A stretch of DNA of 64,000 nt from Flavobacterium sp. AED. GTDB lineage: Bacteria; Bacteroidota; Bacteroidia; Flavobacteriales; Flavobacteriaceae. Both the position numbers and the translations under genes were made by a program. Where the stretch lies: contig NZ_JSYM01000006.1 in the NCBI RefSeq assembly GCF_000812945.1, forward strand, positions 1 through 64,000, written 5' to 3'. The notes under the pieces are model-generated. The model was not told the origin of the DNA, made no database searches, and saw only the letters and a program-made list of their open reading frames with translations. Below are positions 52,929 to 62,194 of this stretch, piece after piece. Position 1 is the stretch's first letter; each line of letters begins with the position of its first letter.

Positions 52929-53483
52929 ATGCCTTTACTAAAAAAATATATATTCTTTCCAGTAGTCACAGTTTTTGCTGTGACTCTGTTTTTTGGGTGT
53001 GAAAGTAATTTTAAAGAGGTACAGAAGATAAATTTTTCTGAATTTGTTCCCAGTGGAGATGCTGATAATGTCAACTTGAAATATACGGATTCGGGATTGA
53101 TTAAAGCAATTCTGGTTAGCCCTAAAATGTTAGACTTCTCCAGTATAGATTTTCCATTTACTGAATTTCCAAAAGGCATTGATGTTACTTTGTATGATAA
53201 TAAAGCGAAGAAAACTTTTATAACTTCAAATTATGCGGTGTCTTACAAAATGACCGGGATAATTGATTTGCAGGGAAAAGTGAGAATTAAATCTGAAAAT
53301 GGTCAGATGCTGGAAACGGAACAGTTGTACTACGATCAAAAAAACGAATGGTTTTTTACCGAAAAAAAGTTTAAATTTACGGATAGTAAAGGAGCTTCAA
53401 ATGGACAAGGAATTGATTTCAGTAAAGACTTTAAAGTAATTAATTCACAAAGAATAGCTGGTGAAATTCAAACAGCTGAATAA
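52929..53483 (+). CDS. lptC: LptC-like LPS export lipoprotein
   Basis: A 184-residue protein with lipobox LFFGC (Cys24) and the LptC beta-jellyroll pattern: LKYTDSGLIKAILVSPKMLDFSS, FPKGIDVTLYDNKAKKTFITSNYA, GKVRIKSENGQMLETEQLYYDQ. Bridges the periplasmic part of LPS transport. In Bacteroidota LptC is often a lipoprotein as here. The rest of the Lpt machinery is outside the window. Confidence 0.88.
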   Translation: MPLLKKYIFFPVVTVFAVTLFFGCESNFKEVQKINFSEFVPSGDADNVNLKYTDSGLIKAILVSPKMLDFSSIDFPFTEFPKGIDVTLYDNKAKKTFITSNYAVSYKMTGIIDLQGKVRIKSENGQMLETEQLYYDQKNEWFFTEKKFKFTDSKGASNGQGIDFSKDFKVINSQRIAGEIQTAE

Positions 53484-53504
53484 TTGTATAGATTCAAATA
53501 AATC

Positions 53505-53699
53505 ATGACGTACTTAAAATACACCCCTTATTTTTATCTTGTTTTTGGAGCCTACTTCATTTATGATGGTATTACAAAGTTTAATGCACCTGATGGAACT
53601 CCTTGGTTGAGTTTTATTATTGCAGGATTAGCAATTTTTATGTTTTTCTTCCGAATGAAATTTGCTAAAAAACTTGAAGATCGAAATAAAAAATCTTAG
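53505..53699 (+). CDS. small membrane protein of unknown function
   Basis: A 64-residue protein with two membrane helices (about 7-25 and 33-50) and a basic C-terminus (MKFAKKLEDRNKKS). Located between lptC and the CNNM gene with 21 and 3 bp spacing, so part of the operon. No motif recognised. Confidence 0.75.
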   Translation: MTYLKYTPYFYLVFGAYFIYDGITKFNAPDGTPWLSFIIAGLAIFMFFFRMKFAKKLEDRNKKS

Positions 53700-53702
53700 C
53701 AC

Positions 53703-54962
53703 ATGGAAATTAGTATTATAATACTGTGTTTAATACTATGTGCCTTTTTTTCAGGAATGGAGATTGCTTTCATTTCTTCGAATAAAATTTATCTTGAAAT
53801 AGAAAAAAAACAAGATAACTTCGTCTCTAAAATACTTACAAAACTTACCGAAAAACCTTCTAAATTTATTGCTGCTATGCTTATTGGAAACAATATAGCG
53901 TTAGTTGTTTATGGGTTTTTTATGGGCGAATTATTAATGAATTGGATTGATAGCTTCGGATATCATTTTTCAAGTTTATTGAATTTGTTTCTTCAAACAT
54001 TGCTTTCAACATTAATAGTTTTAATAACTGCAGAGTTTTTGCCTAAAGTTTTTTTTCAAATTTATGCGAATACCTTAATAAAGTTTTTTGCTATTCCAGC
54101 GTATGCTTTTTATGTCTTGTTTTATTTTATCTCTACTTTTTTTATCTGGGTTTCGGATTTTGTATTGAAAAAATTCTTTAAAACAGAAGGTGATCAAGTG
54201 CAGTTGTATTTTAGCAAAGTGGAACTTGGCAATTACATTACAGAACAAATGAGTACTGTGGAAGATGATGAAGAAGTGGATTCTGAAATATTAATGTTTC
54301 AAAATGCATTGGAATTTTCCGGGGTAAAAGCCAGAGATGTTATGAGTCCCAGGACTGAAATCGTAGCAATTGATTTATATGATTCTATTGCCGAATTGAA
54401 TAAGTTGTTTATTGAAACGGGGTATTCTAAAATTGTCGTTTATGAAAATTCATTGGATGATATTGTAGGATATGTACATTCATTCGATTTGTTTAAAAAG
54501 CCGAATAACATTAAAGAAATTGTGATTTCTGTTGAATTTGTTCCTGAGACAATTTACATTAAAGATGCAATGAATTTGTTGACCAAAAAGAGAAAAAGCG
54601 TAGCGGTTGTTTTGGACGAATATGGCGGAACTTCTGGAATTATCACCATAGAAGATATTGTAGAAGAGCTTTTTGGTGAAATTGAAGATGAACACGATTC
54701 AGAAGAAGAACTAATTGAAAATGAACTCGGAGACGATACGTATGTTTTTTCGACGCGACTTGATGTGGAGTATTTAAATCAGACCTATAAGCTTCATATT
54801 CCGGAAAGCGATTCTTACGGAACGCTTGGTGGTTTCATAGTGGATCATACGAAAGAAATTCCGCAAAAAGGAGACGTAATTGCAATAGGAATCTTTCATT
54901 TTGTTATAGAAGAAGCCACAAACAAGAAAATAGAATTAGTTAAAATGTCGCTAAGAGACTGA
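53703..54962 (+). CDS. CNNM/CBS-domain hemolysin-family membrane protein
   Basis: A 419-residue protein: CNNM membrane domain of about four helices (1-165, with SGMEIAFISSNKIYLE), a pair of CBS domains (about 205-330, ending KKRKSVAVVLDEYGGTSGIITIEDIVEELFGEI), an acidic linker and a C-terminal CorC/HlyC transporter-associated domain (about 345-415, GFIVDHTKEIPQKGD). The family (CorC/YfjD-like) is associated with Mg2+ efflux; the 'hemolysin' name is historical. GldE is a relative but its usual neighbours are absent. Confidence 0.93.
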   Translation: MEISIIILCLILCAFFSGMEIAFISSNKIYLEIEKKQDNFVSKILTKLTEKPSKFIAAMLIGNNIALVVYGFFMGELLMNWIDSFGYHFSSLLNLFLQTLLSTLIVLITAEFLPKVFFQIYANTLIKFFAIPAYAFYVLFYFISTFFIWVSDFVLKKFFKTEGDQVQLYFSKVELGNYITEQMSTVEDDEEVDSEILMFQNALEFSGVKARDVMSPRTEIVAIDLYDSIAELNKLFIETGYSKIVVYENSLDDIVGYVHSFDLFKKPNNIKEIVISVEFVPETIYIKDAMNLLTKKRKSVAVVLDEYGGTSGIITIEDIVEELFGEIEDEHDSEEELIENELGDDTYVFSTRLDVEYLNQTYKLHIPESDSYGTLGGFIVDHTKEIPQKGDVIAIGIFHFVIEEATNKKIELVKMSLRD

Positions 54963-55071
54963 TTTTTTTTAGAAAATTGAAATTTCTTGTAAAATAAAAC
55001 GCTACTACTATAATTATTAATTAGATAATTGTATTTTCGCAAACTGAATATAAAAATTAACAACAATAAAA

Positions 55072-57168
55072 ATGGCAGTTTTAGCAAAAATTAGACAACG
55101 TTCCGCCTTATTAATAGCAGCTATTGCTATCGCATTATTTGCATTTATAATACAAGATCTTATCGGTAAAGGTGGCCTTGGTCAAAATACCAAAGATGTA
55201 GGAAGTATTGATGGAAAAGACATCGCATTTGAAGATTTTAGAATCAAAGTGAGTAATGTTGAGAAAAGTCAAGAAGGAATTACTTCTACGGCTGCGGCTA
55301 ACAGAGTTTGGGATCAAGAGGTTTCAATCGCTTTACTGACTTCAGAATTTGATAAATTAGGATTAAGAGTAGGTGAAAAACACTTGTTGGAAGTTTTAAA
55401 AGCAGATCAGAACATTGGAAAAAACCCATTGTTTTTGAATGCAGCAGGAATGTTTGATATTGCAAAATTCAAGGAATATTTCAAATCAAATCCAGCTCAA
55501 GCACAATACTTGAAAGACAGAGAAAAAGACGCAGAACTTAATGCGAAATATCAAATTTACAACACTTTGGTAAAAGCAGCAGTTTATACTACTGAAAGCG
55601 AAGGAAAGTTGAAATATGAAATGGAAGTGAACAAAGTAAATTTTGCTTACGTTGCAGGTTTGTATTCTACAATAAAAGACAGTGATGTAAAAGTTACTGA
55701 TACTGAAATTGTAGATTTCATGAAGAAAAATGAAAAAAAATACAAAGCTGATGAATCTCGTGAAGTAGAATATGTTTTGATTGAAGATAAAGCTTCAGCT
55801 TCAGATGAGAATGAAGTTAAATCTAAAATTAACGGATTGTTAAGCGGAAGTGTAGTTTACAATCAAGCAACAGGTAAAAATGATACTTTGCCAGGATTTA
55901 AAGCAGCTACTAATAATATCGAGTTTGTAAATTCAAATTCTGATGTTCCTTACGATTCAACTTATGTTGCTAAGAAAGATTTGCCTGCAGTTGATGCAGA
56001 TAGATTGTTTAATCTTGCTCCAGGTGAAGTTTATGGACCTTATATGTTTGGTAAATATTACTGTATTTCAAAATCTATGGGTAAAAAATTAGGTGTAAAT
56101 GCAAAAGCAAGCCACATTCTAATTAGTTATGAAGGAACACAAGTACCGAATCAAAAGGAAAAAAGAAATAAAGAGCAGGCTAAAGCAAAAGCAGAAGCAA
56201 TATTAGCTCAAGTTAATGCAAATCCAGAGAGTTTCTTGATGTTGGCTTTCACTAATTCTGATGATTCATCAGCACAACAAGGTGGCGATTTAGGTTACTT
56301 TGGTCAAAACCAAATGGTGAAGCCTTTTAACGATTTCGTTTTCAATAATTCAATTGGTAAAGTAGGATTAGTTGAAACACCTTTCGGATTTCATATCATC
56401 AAAATTACAGATAAACAAGACGGAATTCGTTTGGCTACGGTAGCACAAAAAATAGAAGCTTCAGAAGCTACTTCAGATAAAATTTTCACACAAGCAACTA
56501 AATTTGAAATGGATGCTACTGATAAAGATTTTGACAAAGTGGCAAAAGACATGAAACTTACAATTGCTGCTCCGGTTAGTGTAAAAGCAATGGACGAAAC
56601 TTTTGGTCCTTTAGGAAATCAAAGAACAATAGTAAGATGGGCTTTTGAAGGTGATACTAAAGTAGGTGCTGTAAAAAGATTTGAAGTAGCTAATCTAGGT
56701 CATGTTATCGCTAAAGTTAAAAGTATCGATAAGTCAGGTTTAGTATCAATTACTTTGGCAAGACCATATGTTGAGCCAATTCTTAAAAACAAGAAAAAAG
56801 CGGAATTGATCAAAGCTAAAATGACAGGAACTTCCCTTGAAGCAATTGCTAAAGCTACAGGTTCAACTGTACAACAAGCTACAGCTGTTACGATGGAAAA
56901 TCCAATGTTAGTTGGTGCAGGTCAAGAGCCTCAAGTTGTTGGAAATGCATTTGCATTAACGGCAAACAAATTGTCAGCTCCAATTGAAGGAAATACTGGT
57001 GTCTATGTTGTGAAAAACGTAAGTACAGAAAAAGCTCCAGCTTTGAAGAGTCATGAAGCTTACGTAGCTAAATTGAAAGCACAAAGCGCTTCAGATGTAA
57101 ATAGAGTTATTCCTGCATTGAAAGGGAATGCTAAAATTGAAGACAACAGAAAACAATTCAATTACTAA
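55072..57168 (+). CDS. PpiD-like peptidyl-prolyl isomerase
   Basis: A 698-residue membrane-anchored periplasmic foldase: N-terminal helix (about 12-30, LLIAAIAIALFAFIIQDLI), SurA_N-type chaperone region, a parvulin (PPIC) domain at about 340-450 (KASHILISYEGTQVP ... GGDLGYFGQNQMVKPF ... VETPFGFHIIKITDK) and a second, degenerate domain towards the C-terminus. It assists folding of exported proteins, including outer-membrane proteins. A TATTTTCG box lies near 55032. Strong terminator follows. Confidence 0.94.
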   Translation: MAVLAKIRQRSALLIAAIAIALFAFIIQDLIGKGGLGQNTKDVGSIDGKDIAFEDFRIKVSNVEKSQEGITSTAAANRVWDQEVSIALLTSEFDKLGLRVGEKHLLEVLKADQNIGKNPLFLNAAGMFDIAKFKEYFKSNPAQAQYLKDREKDAELNAKYQIYNTLVKAAVYTTESEGKLKYEMEVNKVNFAYVAGLYSTIKDSDVKVTDTEIVDFMKKNEKKYKADESREVEYVLIEDKASASDENEVKSKINGLLSGSVVYNQATGKNDTLPGFKAATNNIEFVNSNSDVPYDSTYVAKKDLPAVDADRLFNLAPGEVYGPYMFGKYYCISKSMGKKLGVNAKASHILISYEGTQVPNQKEKRNKEQAKAKAEAILAQVNANPESFLMLAFTNSDDSSAQQGGDLGYFGQNQMVKPFNDFVFNNSIGKVGLVETPFGFHIIKITDKQDGIRLATVAQKIEASEATSDKIFTQATKFEMDATDKDFDKVAKDMKLTIAAPVSVKAMDETFGPLGNQRTIVRWAFEGDTKVGAVKRFEVANLGHVIAKVKSIDKSGLVSITLARPYVEPILKNKKKAELIKAKMTGTSLEAIAKATGSTVQQATAVTMENPMLVGAGQEPQVVGNAFALTANKLSAPIEGNTGVYVVKNVSTEKAPALKSHEAYVAKLKAQSASDVNRVIPALKGNAKIEDNRKQFNY

Positions 57169-57200
57169 ATAGTTATAAGTAATTATTTTTTCAACATAAA

Positions 57201-57236
57201 AAATCCCGATACTTTAGTGTATCGGGATTTTGTTTT
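57201..57236 (+). terminator. bidirectional terminator
   Basis: AAATCCCGATAC/GTATCGGGATTT perfect hairpin with T-rich sequence on both strands, between convergent genes (PpiD-like and GYDIA kinase). Confidence 0.9.
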
Positions 57237-57295
57237 TAATATAGTTTTTGTTTGAAAGCTAGATTAGAATTTAAGGTGAAAAGTGAATTGTAGGA

Positions 57296-58213
57296 TTAAG
57301 ATAGAATCATTTCGACATAAGGAATAATCGTTTTATATCCTTTTGAAGTAAAATAGTCACTAGGATTTTCAGCTGCAATTACCATTACAAAATCACCTCC
57401 CCAAGCGCCAAGACTTTTGATTACGCCATTGAATTCAGGAAATAAAGATTCTTTTACGGTTTCCATTTCCAAAATGATACTCATTTCAGTTTCATGTTTT
57501 TCTAATGCTGTAGCAAATGATTTAACGGTTGTAGCTTTTAAAACTTCGAAAGTTATTTTGTCATTTAAAGCAATAGTTCTGGTCAGATTATTTTTTTTAT
57601 TGATGTTATAGGTAGCTATTGCACTTTTACTGCTTTGCTTTTTGTTGAGATATACAAAACAAATATTTTCAGTAAATAGCGGATTAAAAGCTACTTTTTC
57701 AACAATAGGTTTTCCGTGTTCTAAATGGTATAAAATAGGAGTGTCGTTTTGTGCGCAAGCAATATCATAACCACTTCCTCCAAAACTGTTTTTAAGCAGT
57801 GTAAAGGCATCGATTTGCAACCATTGAGCTATATTGTTTATTAAAGTAGAGGAGGTGCCTAAACCCCAGCTTTTAGGGAATCCAAGTTCTGTAGTAATTG
57901 TATATCCTTCGGAATTAGTGATGAAATTAGGATTTAAGACAAAAGCTTCGTGGAGAATGGTTATTAATGTAGATTTAACGGATTCACTTTCTGAATTTCT
58001 ATCATTTAAAATATCAGAAAATGAAATGGAATCTTCAAACCAAATGCTGCCATCAGCATCATAGCTTTTCCAAATGATTTCTTTGTTGGTTCCTTTTTCT
58101 ATAATCAGGTTTTGTCCTAATTTTGTGGGTAATGCAAAAGCTTTTGCGCCATCTAAAACAAGATATTCTCCTGTGATTAAAAGTTTTCCGTTACTGTAAA
58201 AGGTTTGTTTCAT
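57296..58213 (-). CDS. GYDIA family GHMP kinase
   Basis: About 305 residues: GKLLITGEYLVLDGAKAFALPTKLGQ at the start, GLGTSSTLINNIAQWLQIDAF (ATP loop) near 130, and GGSGYDIACAQNDTPILYHL near 158-177, the motif that names the family. The ATG at 58213 starts a proper GHMP N-terminus; the extra 19 codons up to 58270 are repeat D, not protein. The family lies in mevalonate loci of Bacteroidota; next to HMG-CoA reductase it is a good candidate for the missing phosphomevalonate kinase. Confidence 0.88.
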   Translation of the reverse strand: MKQTFYSNGKLLITGEYLVLDGAKAFALPTKLGQNLIIEKGTNKEIIWKSYDADGSIWFEDSISFSDILNDRNSESESVKSTLITILHEAFVLNPNFITNSEGYTITTELGFPKSWGLGTSSTLINNIAQWLQIDAFTLLKNSFGGSGYDIACAQNDTPILYHLEHGKPIVEKVAFNPLFTENICFVYLNKKQSSKSAIATYNINKKNNLTRTIALNDKITFEVLKATTVKSFATALEKHETEMSIILEMETVKESLFPEFNGVIKSLGAWGGDFVMVIAAENPSDYFTSKGYKTIIPYVEMILS

Positions 58214-58224
58214 GTGGTTTTTTT

Positions 58225-58300
58225 TAGCCCCGATGGGAACGGCATCCTTTTGTGACTGGGTTCGGCACAAAAGATATAGTGTACAGCGGGATTAAGCTCC
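58225..58300 (-). repeat. dispersed intergenic repeat, copy D
   Basis: Minus strand: GGAGCTTAATCCCGCTG, ACACTATATC, a central hairpin CTTTTGTG/CACAAAAG, then AGGATGCCGTTCCCATC and GGGGCTA. Arms match copy A; the central hairpin is unrelated to those of A and B. It fills almost the whole gap between the HMG-CoA reductase stop and the GYDIA start. Confidence 0.8.
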
Positions 58301-58314
58301 TGATAAATAGGATT

Positions 58315-59631
58315 TTATTTTCTTAAATTTTCAATAAAGTCAACTACGGCACTATGTGAAATAGTATTTTTCTTGAAATATTTATGTATCAAAATTCGTT
58401 CATCATCATTGGCTTCAAATTGATTGATGATATTGTTTAGATGCATTTTCATATGCCCTTCTTGAATTCCAGTAGTTGTCAAGGAGCGTAAAGCGGCAAA
58501 ATTTTGCGCTAAACCTGCTACGGCGACCACTTGCATCAATTCTTTAGCGGATGGGTTTTCAAGCATTTCTAATGATAATTTCACTAATGGATGCAAAGAG
58601 GTTAATCCGCCAACTGTGCCTAGTGCCAAAGGAATTTCTAACCAAAAAGTGAATATTCCATTCTCTATTTTGGCATGTGATAAGCTGGAATATTTTCTGT
58701 TTCGTGCCGCATAGGCGTGAATTCCGGCTTCTACAGCGCGGAAATCATTGCCCGTAGCTAATACAACAGCATCGATTCCGTTCATTATCCCTTTGTTGTG
58801 TGTTACGGCGCGATACGGTTCTACTTCGGCTATTTGAACTGCTTGTACAAATCGTTCCGCAAATTCTTGTGGATTTGGAATGTGTTTTTCTTTTAATTCT
58901 TCAATAGGACATGAAACTTCGGCTCTTACGGTACAATTAGGAACGTAATTAGAGAGAATGCTCATGACGATTTGAATGTTTTTCTCGGGCACAGAGAATA
59001 ATTCGTAAACAAGTGCTTCTTCTCTTAATGTTTTTGCAAATTGCTCTAAACAAGAATTAATGAAATTAGCTCCCATGCTGTCTTTGGTTTCAAATGTGGC
59101 ATGAAGCTGAAAATAATTAGGCAACAAATTAGTTTTGTCTTTCAATACAATATCAAGAATTCCACCGCCACGTTTTTGCATATTTTTTGTGATGGATTCT
59201 GTTTCCGAAAAAAATTTTGCTTTGGTTTGAATAAAGAATAATTCTAATTTTGAAATGTCTCCAGTGAAAATAAAATGCACTTGGCCAATTTTTTCCGTGT
59301 TGATAACGGTTGCTTTGAATCCACCTCGCGTGGACCAAAATTTTGCTGTTTTTGAGGCAGCTGCAACAACGGAACTCTCTTCAATTGCCATAGGAATGGC
59401 ACTGTATTTGTTGTTGATTAGGAAGTTTGGAGCGACTCCTAGCGGAATATAGAAGTTGGTTATTGTGTTTTCAATGAATTCATCGTGTAATTTCTGTAAT
59501 TTTTCGTCAGAATTCCAATACTTTTTAATTAATGTGATTGCTTCAGAAGGATTTGAAAAGTATTCTTTGGCAATCCAGTTTATTTTTTCTTCTTTGGATA
59601 ATTTAGAAAATCCGGCTACGGCGTTATTCAT
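58315..59631 (-). CDS. mvaA: HMG-CoA reductase, class II (degradative type)
   Basis: About 438 residues with all class II catalytic features: Glu in PMAIEESSVVAAASKTA near 90, Lys in NKGIMNGIDAV near 270, Asp in VLATGNDFRAVEAG near 285 and His in QEGHMKMHLNN near 385. It reduces HMG-CoA to mevalonate, the first committed isoprenoid step, despite the 'degradative' label. The ATG at 59631 is preferred to the TTG at 59637. A TATCTTTG box is at 59660-59667 (minus). Upstream of the GYDIA kinase on the same strand. Confidence 0.94.
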   Translation of the reverse strand: MNNAVAGFSKLSKEEKINWIAKEYFSNPSEAITLIKKYWNSDEKLQKLHDEFIENTITNFYIPLGVAPNFLINNKYSAIPMAIEESSVVAAASKTAKFWSTRGGFKATVINTEKIGQVHFIFTGDISKLELFFIQTKAKFFSETESITKNMQKRGGGILDIVLKDKTNLLPNYFQLHATFETKDSMGANFINSCLEQFAKTLREEALVYELFSVPEKNIQIVMSILSNYVPNCTVRAEVSCPIEELKEKHIPNPQEFAERFVQAVQIAEVEPYRAVTHNKGIMNGIDAVVLATGNDFRAVEAGIHAYAARNRKYSSLSHAKIENGIFTFWLEIPLALGTVGGLTSLHPLVKLSLEMLENPSAKELMQVVAVAGLAQNFAALRSLTTTGIQEGHMKMHLNNIINQFEANDDERILIHKYFKKNTISHSAVVDFIENLRK

Positions 59632-59637
59632 TCTCAA

Positions 59638-59900
59638 TAGATTATAGTATGTATGTACGCAAAGATACGCTTTTAGCCGTTTTGTTCATATCATATTATC
59701 TTCAATAAATTGCCTGCTTTAATATTGTTTTTAACATTTAACACATCAAATGTGAAATAATTGTAAATTTTTCACTAAAATTGACGGTTTTTATATTTAA
59801 ATCTATATCATGAAATAGTCACGATTAAAAATTACAATATTTAATGAAAATAATGCCTCATGGCGTATAACATATTTCTAAAATTTAATATTATCTATAG
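59638..59900. other. 263-bp divergent promoter region
   Basis: Shared upstream region of HMG-CoA reductase (minus) and the S9 peptidase (plus). A TATCTTTG -7 box for the former is at 59660-59667. No clear -33 or a box for the peptidase; no repeat found. Confidence 0.4.
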
Positions 59901-62102
59901 ATGAATTCGAACAAAATTACCGTCCTACTTTTATTCTTGTGTTTTACTGTTTTCGGCCAACAAAAAATTACAATTGATGAAATTTTTAATGGTGCTTTTA
60001 CTGCTAAAGGAATGGATGAATTAAAATCCATGAAAAATACCAATCAATATACCGTATTGAATTTTGACGAGACTTCAAGAAATTCGCAAATCGATTTGTA
60101 TGATTTTGCAACGTTGAAAAAAAATGCTGTTTTAATCGATACCAAAGATCATAAAGAATTGCCTAAGATTGATAGTTACGCATTTGATGCTTCTGAAAAA
60201 ATGATACTGTTAGCGTGTAACACGAATAAGATTTTCCGTCATTCTTTTACTGCAGATTATTATTTGTATAGTATAGGAACCAAACAATTAACCAAGTTGT
60301 TTGATTTCCAGATTCAGGAGCCTAGATTTTCTCCAGATGGAAAAAAGATTGCCTATGCTAAAGAGAATAATCTTTATGTATATGATTTGGCTTCTAAGAA
60401 ATCAACTCCTATTACTACTGATGGAAAGAAAAATAACATTATCAATGGAATTACGGATTGGGTATACGAAGAAGAATTTGCCTTTGTAAGAGCTTTCGAT
60501 TGGAGTAAAGACAGTAAAAAAGTGGCTTATATTCGTTTTGACGAAAGTCAAGTTCCGGAACTTTCCATGTCTATATTTGGTAAAGATTTATATCCGAAAA
60601 TTGAAACATTCAAATATCCAAAAGCAGGAGAAAAGAATTCATTAGTTTCATTACATATTTATGATGCGAATACTAACGCTACCCAAAAAGTAAATCTTGG
60701 AAACTACAATGATTTTTATATTCCAAGAATAGAATGGACAAATGATGCAAATGTTTTATCTGCTCAGGTATTGAATCGCCATCAGGATAACTTAGACTTG
60801 TTGTTTATTGATGGAAATTCAGGAGCTGCTAAAGTAGTTTTGAATGAGAAAGACAAAGCGTATGTAGATGTGACTGATAATCTTACTTTTTTAAAAGACA
60901 ATAGTTTTATTTGGACTAGCGAGAAAGATGGTTTCAATCATATTTATGTATATGATAAAGCAGGAAAATTAAAAACCCAAGTAACCAAAGGGAAATGGGA
61001 AGTTACTAAATACTATGGTTTTGATGAAAAAACCAATACTGTTTTTTATCAATCAGTAGAGAATGGCTCGATTAATAGAGACATTTACAGAATAGGTCTT
61101 GACGGAAAAAATAAAGTTCGTTTGTCCAAGAATGTTGGAACAAGTGGCGCTACTTTTAGTCCTAATTTCCAATACTATATCAATACTTTCTCAAGTGCGA
61201 CGCAGCCTACAATGTATACTTTGAATGAGGCAAAAACTGGAAGGCAAATACAAATTATTGAGAATAACGAAGCATTAGCAGCAAAATTAAAAGGGTACAA
61301 CTTACCAGCTAAAGAATTCTTTGTTTTAAAAACCGAAAAAGGAAATGAGTTGAATGCTTGGATTATGAAGCCGAAAGATTTTGATTCTACGAAGAAATAT
61401 CCAGTTTTTATGGTTCAATATTCTGGACCTGGATCACAGTCAGGAGCCAATCAATGGAATGCTTCCAATGATTATTGGGCTATGATGTTAGCACAGCAAG
61501 GTTATATTGTTGCATGTGTTGATGGGCGTGGAACGGGTTATAAAGGAGCTGAATTTAAAAAATGCACTCAAAAGCAATTAGGGAAATATGAAGTGGAAGA
61601 CCAAATTGATGCAGCTAAAGTTATAGGAAATTACTCTTATGTGGATAAATCCAGGATCGGAATTTGGGGTTGGAGCTTTGGAGGATTTATGGCTTCGAAT
61701 TGTATTATGAAAGGGAATGACGTTTTCAAAATGGCAATTGCAGTAGCTCCGGTAACGAATTGGAGATTTTATGATAGTGTTTACACGGAGCGTTACATGC
61801 AAACGCCCCAAGAAAATGCAAGTGGTTACGATGAAAACTCTCCAATAAATTATGTAGATAAACTAAAAGGGAAGTTTCTTTTAATTCATGGTTCTGGTGA
61901 TGATAATGTGCATGTCCAAAATTCGATGCAAATGATGGAAGCATTAATTCAAGCCAATAAACAATTTGATTCTCAAATATATCCGGATAAGGACCACGGT
62001 ATTAAAGGTGGGAAAACTAGGATTCAATTGTATACTAAAATGACCAATTTTATTAAAGAGAATTTAGGGAATACAGATGCTTCAAGTAAAGAAACGATTT
62101 GA
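59901..62102 (+). CDS. S9 family dipeptidyl peptidase (DPP-IV type)
   Basis: A 733-residue exported serine peptidase: signal peptide (about 1-19), a DPPIV_N beta-propeller (about 60-440, with YVYDLASKKSTPITTDG and EEFAFVRAFDWSKDSKKVAYIRFDE, the double-Glu that holds the peptide N-terminus), and an alpha/beta hydrolase domain with the triad Ser in GWSFGGFM near 592, Asp in GSGDDNVH near 665 and His in DKDHGIKGG near 697. Removes N-terminal dipeptides in the periplasm. The POT transporter gene follows and would import the products. Confidence 0.95.
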   Translation: MNSNKITVLLLFLCFTVFGQQKITIDEIFNGAFTAKGMDELKSMKNTNQYTVLNFDETSRNSQIDLYDFATLKKNAVLIDTKDHKELPKIDSYAFDASEKMILLACNTNKIFRHSFTADYYLYSIGTKQLTKLFDFQIQEPRFSPDGKKIAYAKENNLYVYDLASKKSTPITTDGKKNNIINGITDWVYEEEFAFVRAFDWSKDSKKVAYIRFDESQVPELSMSIFGKDLYPKIETFKYPKAGEKNSLVSLHIYDANTNATQKVNLGNYNDFYIPRIEWTNDANVLSAQVLNRHQDNLDLLFIDGNSGAAKVVLNEKDKAYVDVTDNLTFLKDNSFIWTSEKDGFNHIYVYDKAGKLKTQVTKGKWEVTKYYGFDEKTNTVFYQSVENGSINRDIYRIGLDGKNKVRLSKNVGTSGATFSPNFQYYINTFSSATQPTMYTLNEAKTGRQIQIIENNEALAAKLKGYNLPAKEFFVLKTEKGNELNAWIMKPKDFDSTKKYPVFMVQYSGPGSQSGANQWNASNDYWAMMLAQQGYIVACVDGRGTGYKGAEFKKCTQKQLGKYEVEDQIDAAKVIGNYSYVDKSRIGIWGWSFGGFMASNCIMKGNDVFKMAIAVAPVTNWRFYDSVYTERYMQTPQENASGYDENSPINYVDKLKGKFLLIHGSGDDNVHVQNSMQMMEALIQANKQFDSQIYPDKDHGIKGGKTRIQLYTKMTNFIKENLGNTDASSKETI

Positions 62103-62194
62103 TCTTCAAATTTATCCGAATAAAAATTAGCATTCAATCAAATAATAAATAGACTAACTTTATCAAACTAATTTAAAATCCAAAAAATAACAAT

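Noticed and set aside
53703..54962. gldE gliding motility gene
   Set aside because: Shares the CNNM/CBS layout, but the neighbours expected for gldE are absent, so the generic family name is safer.
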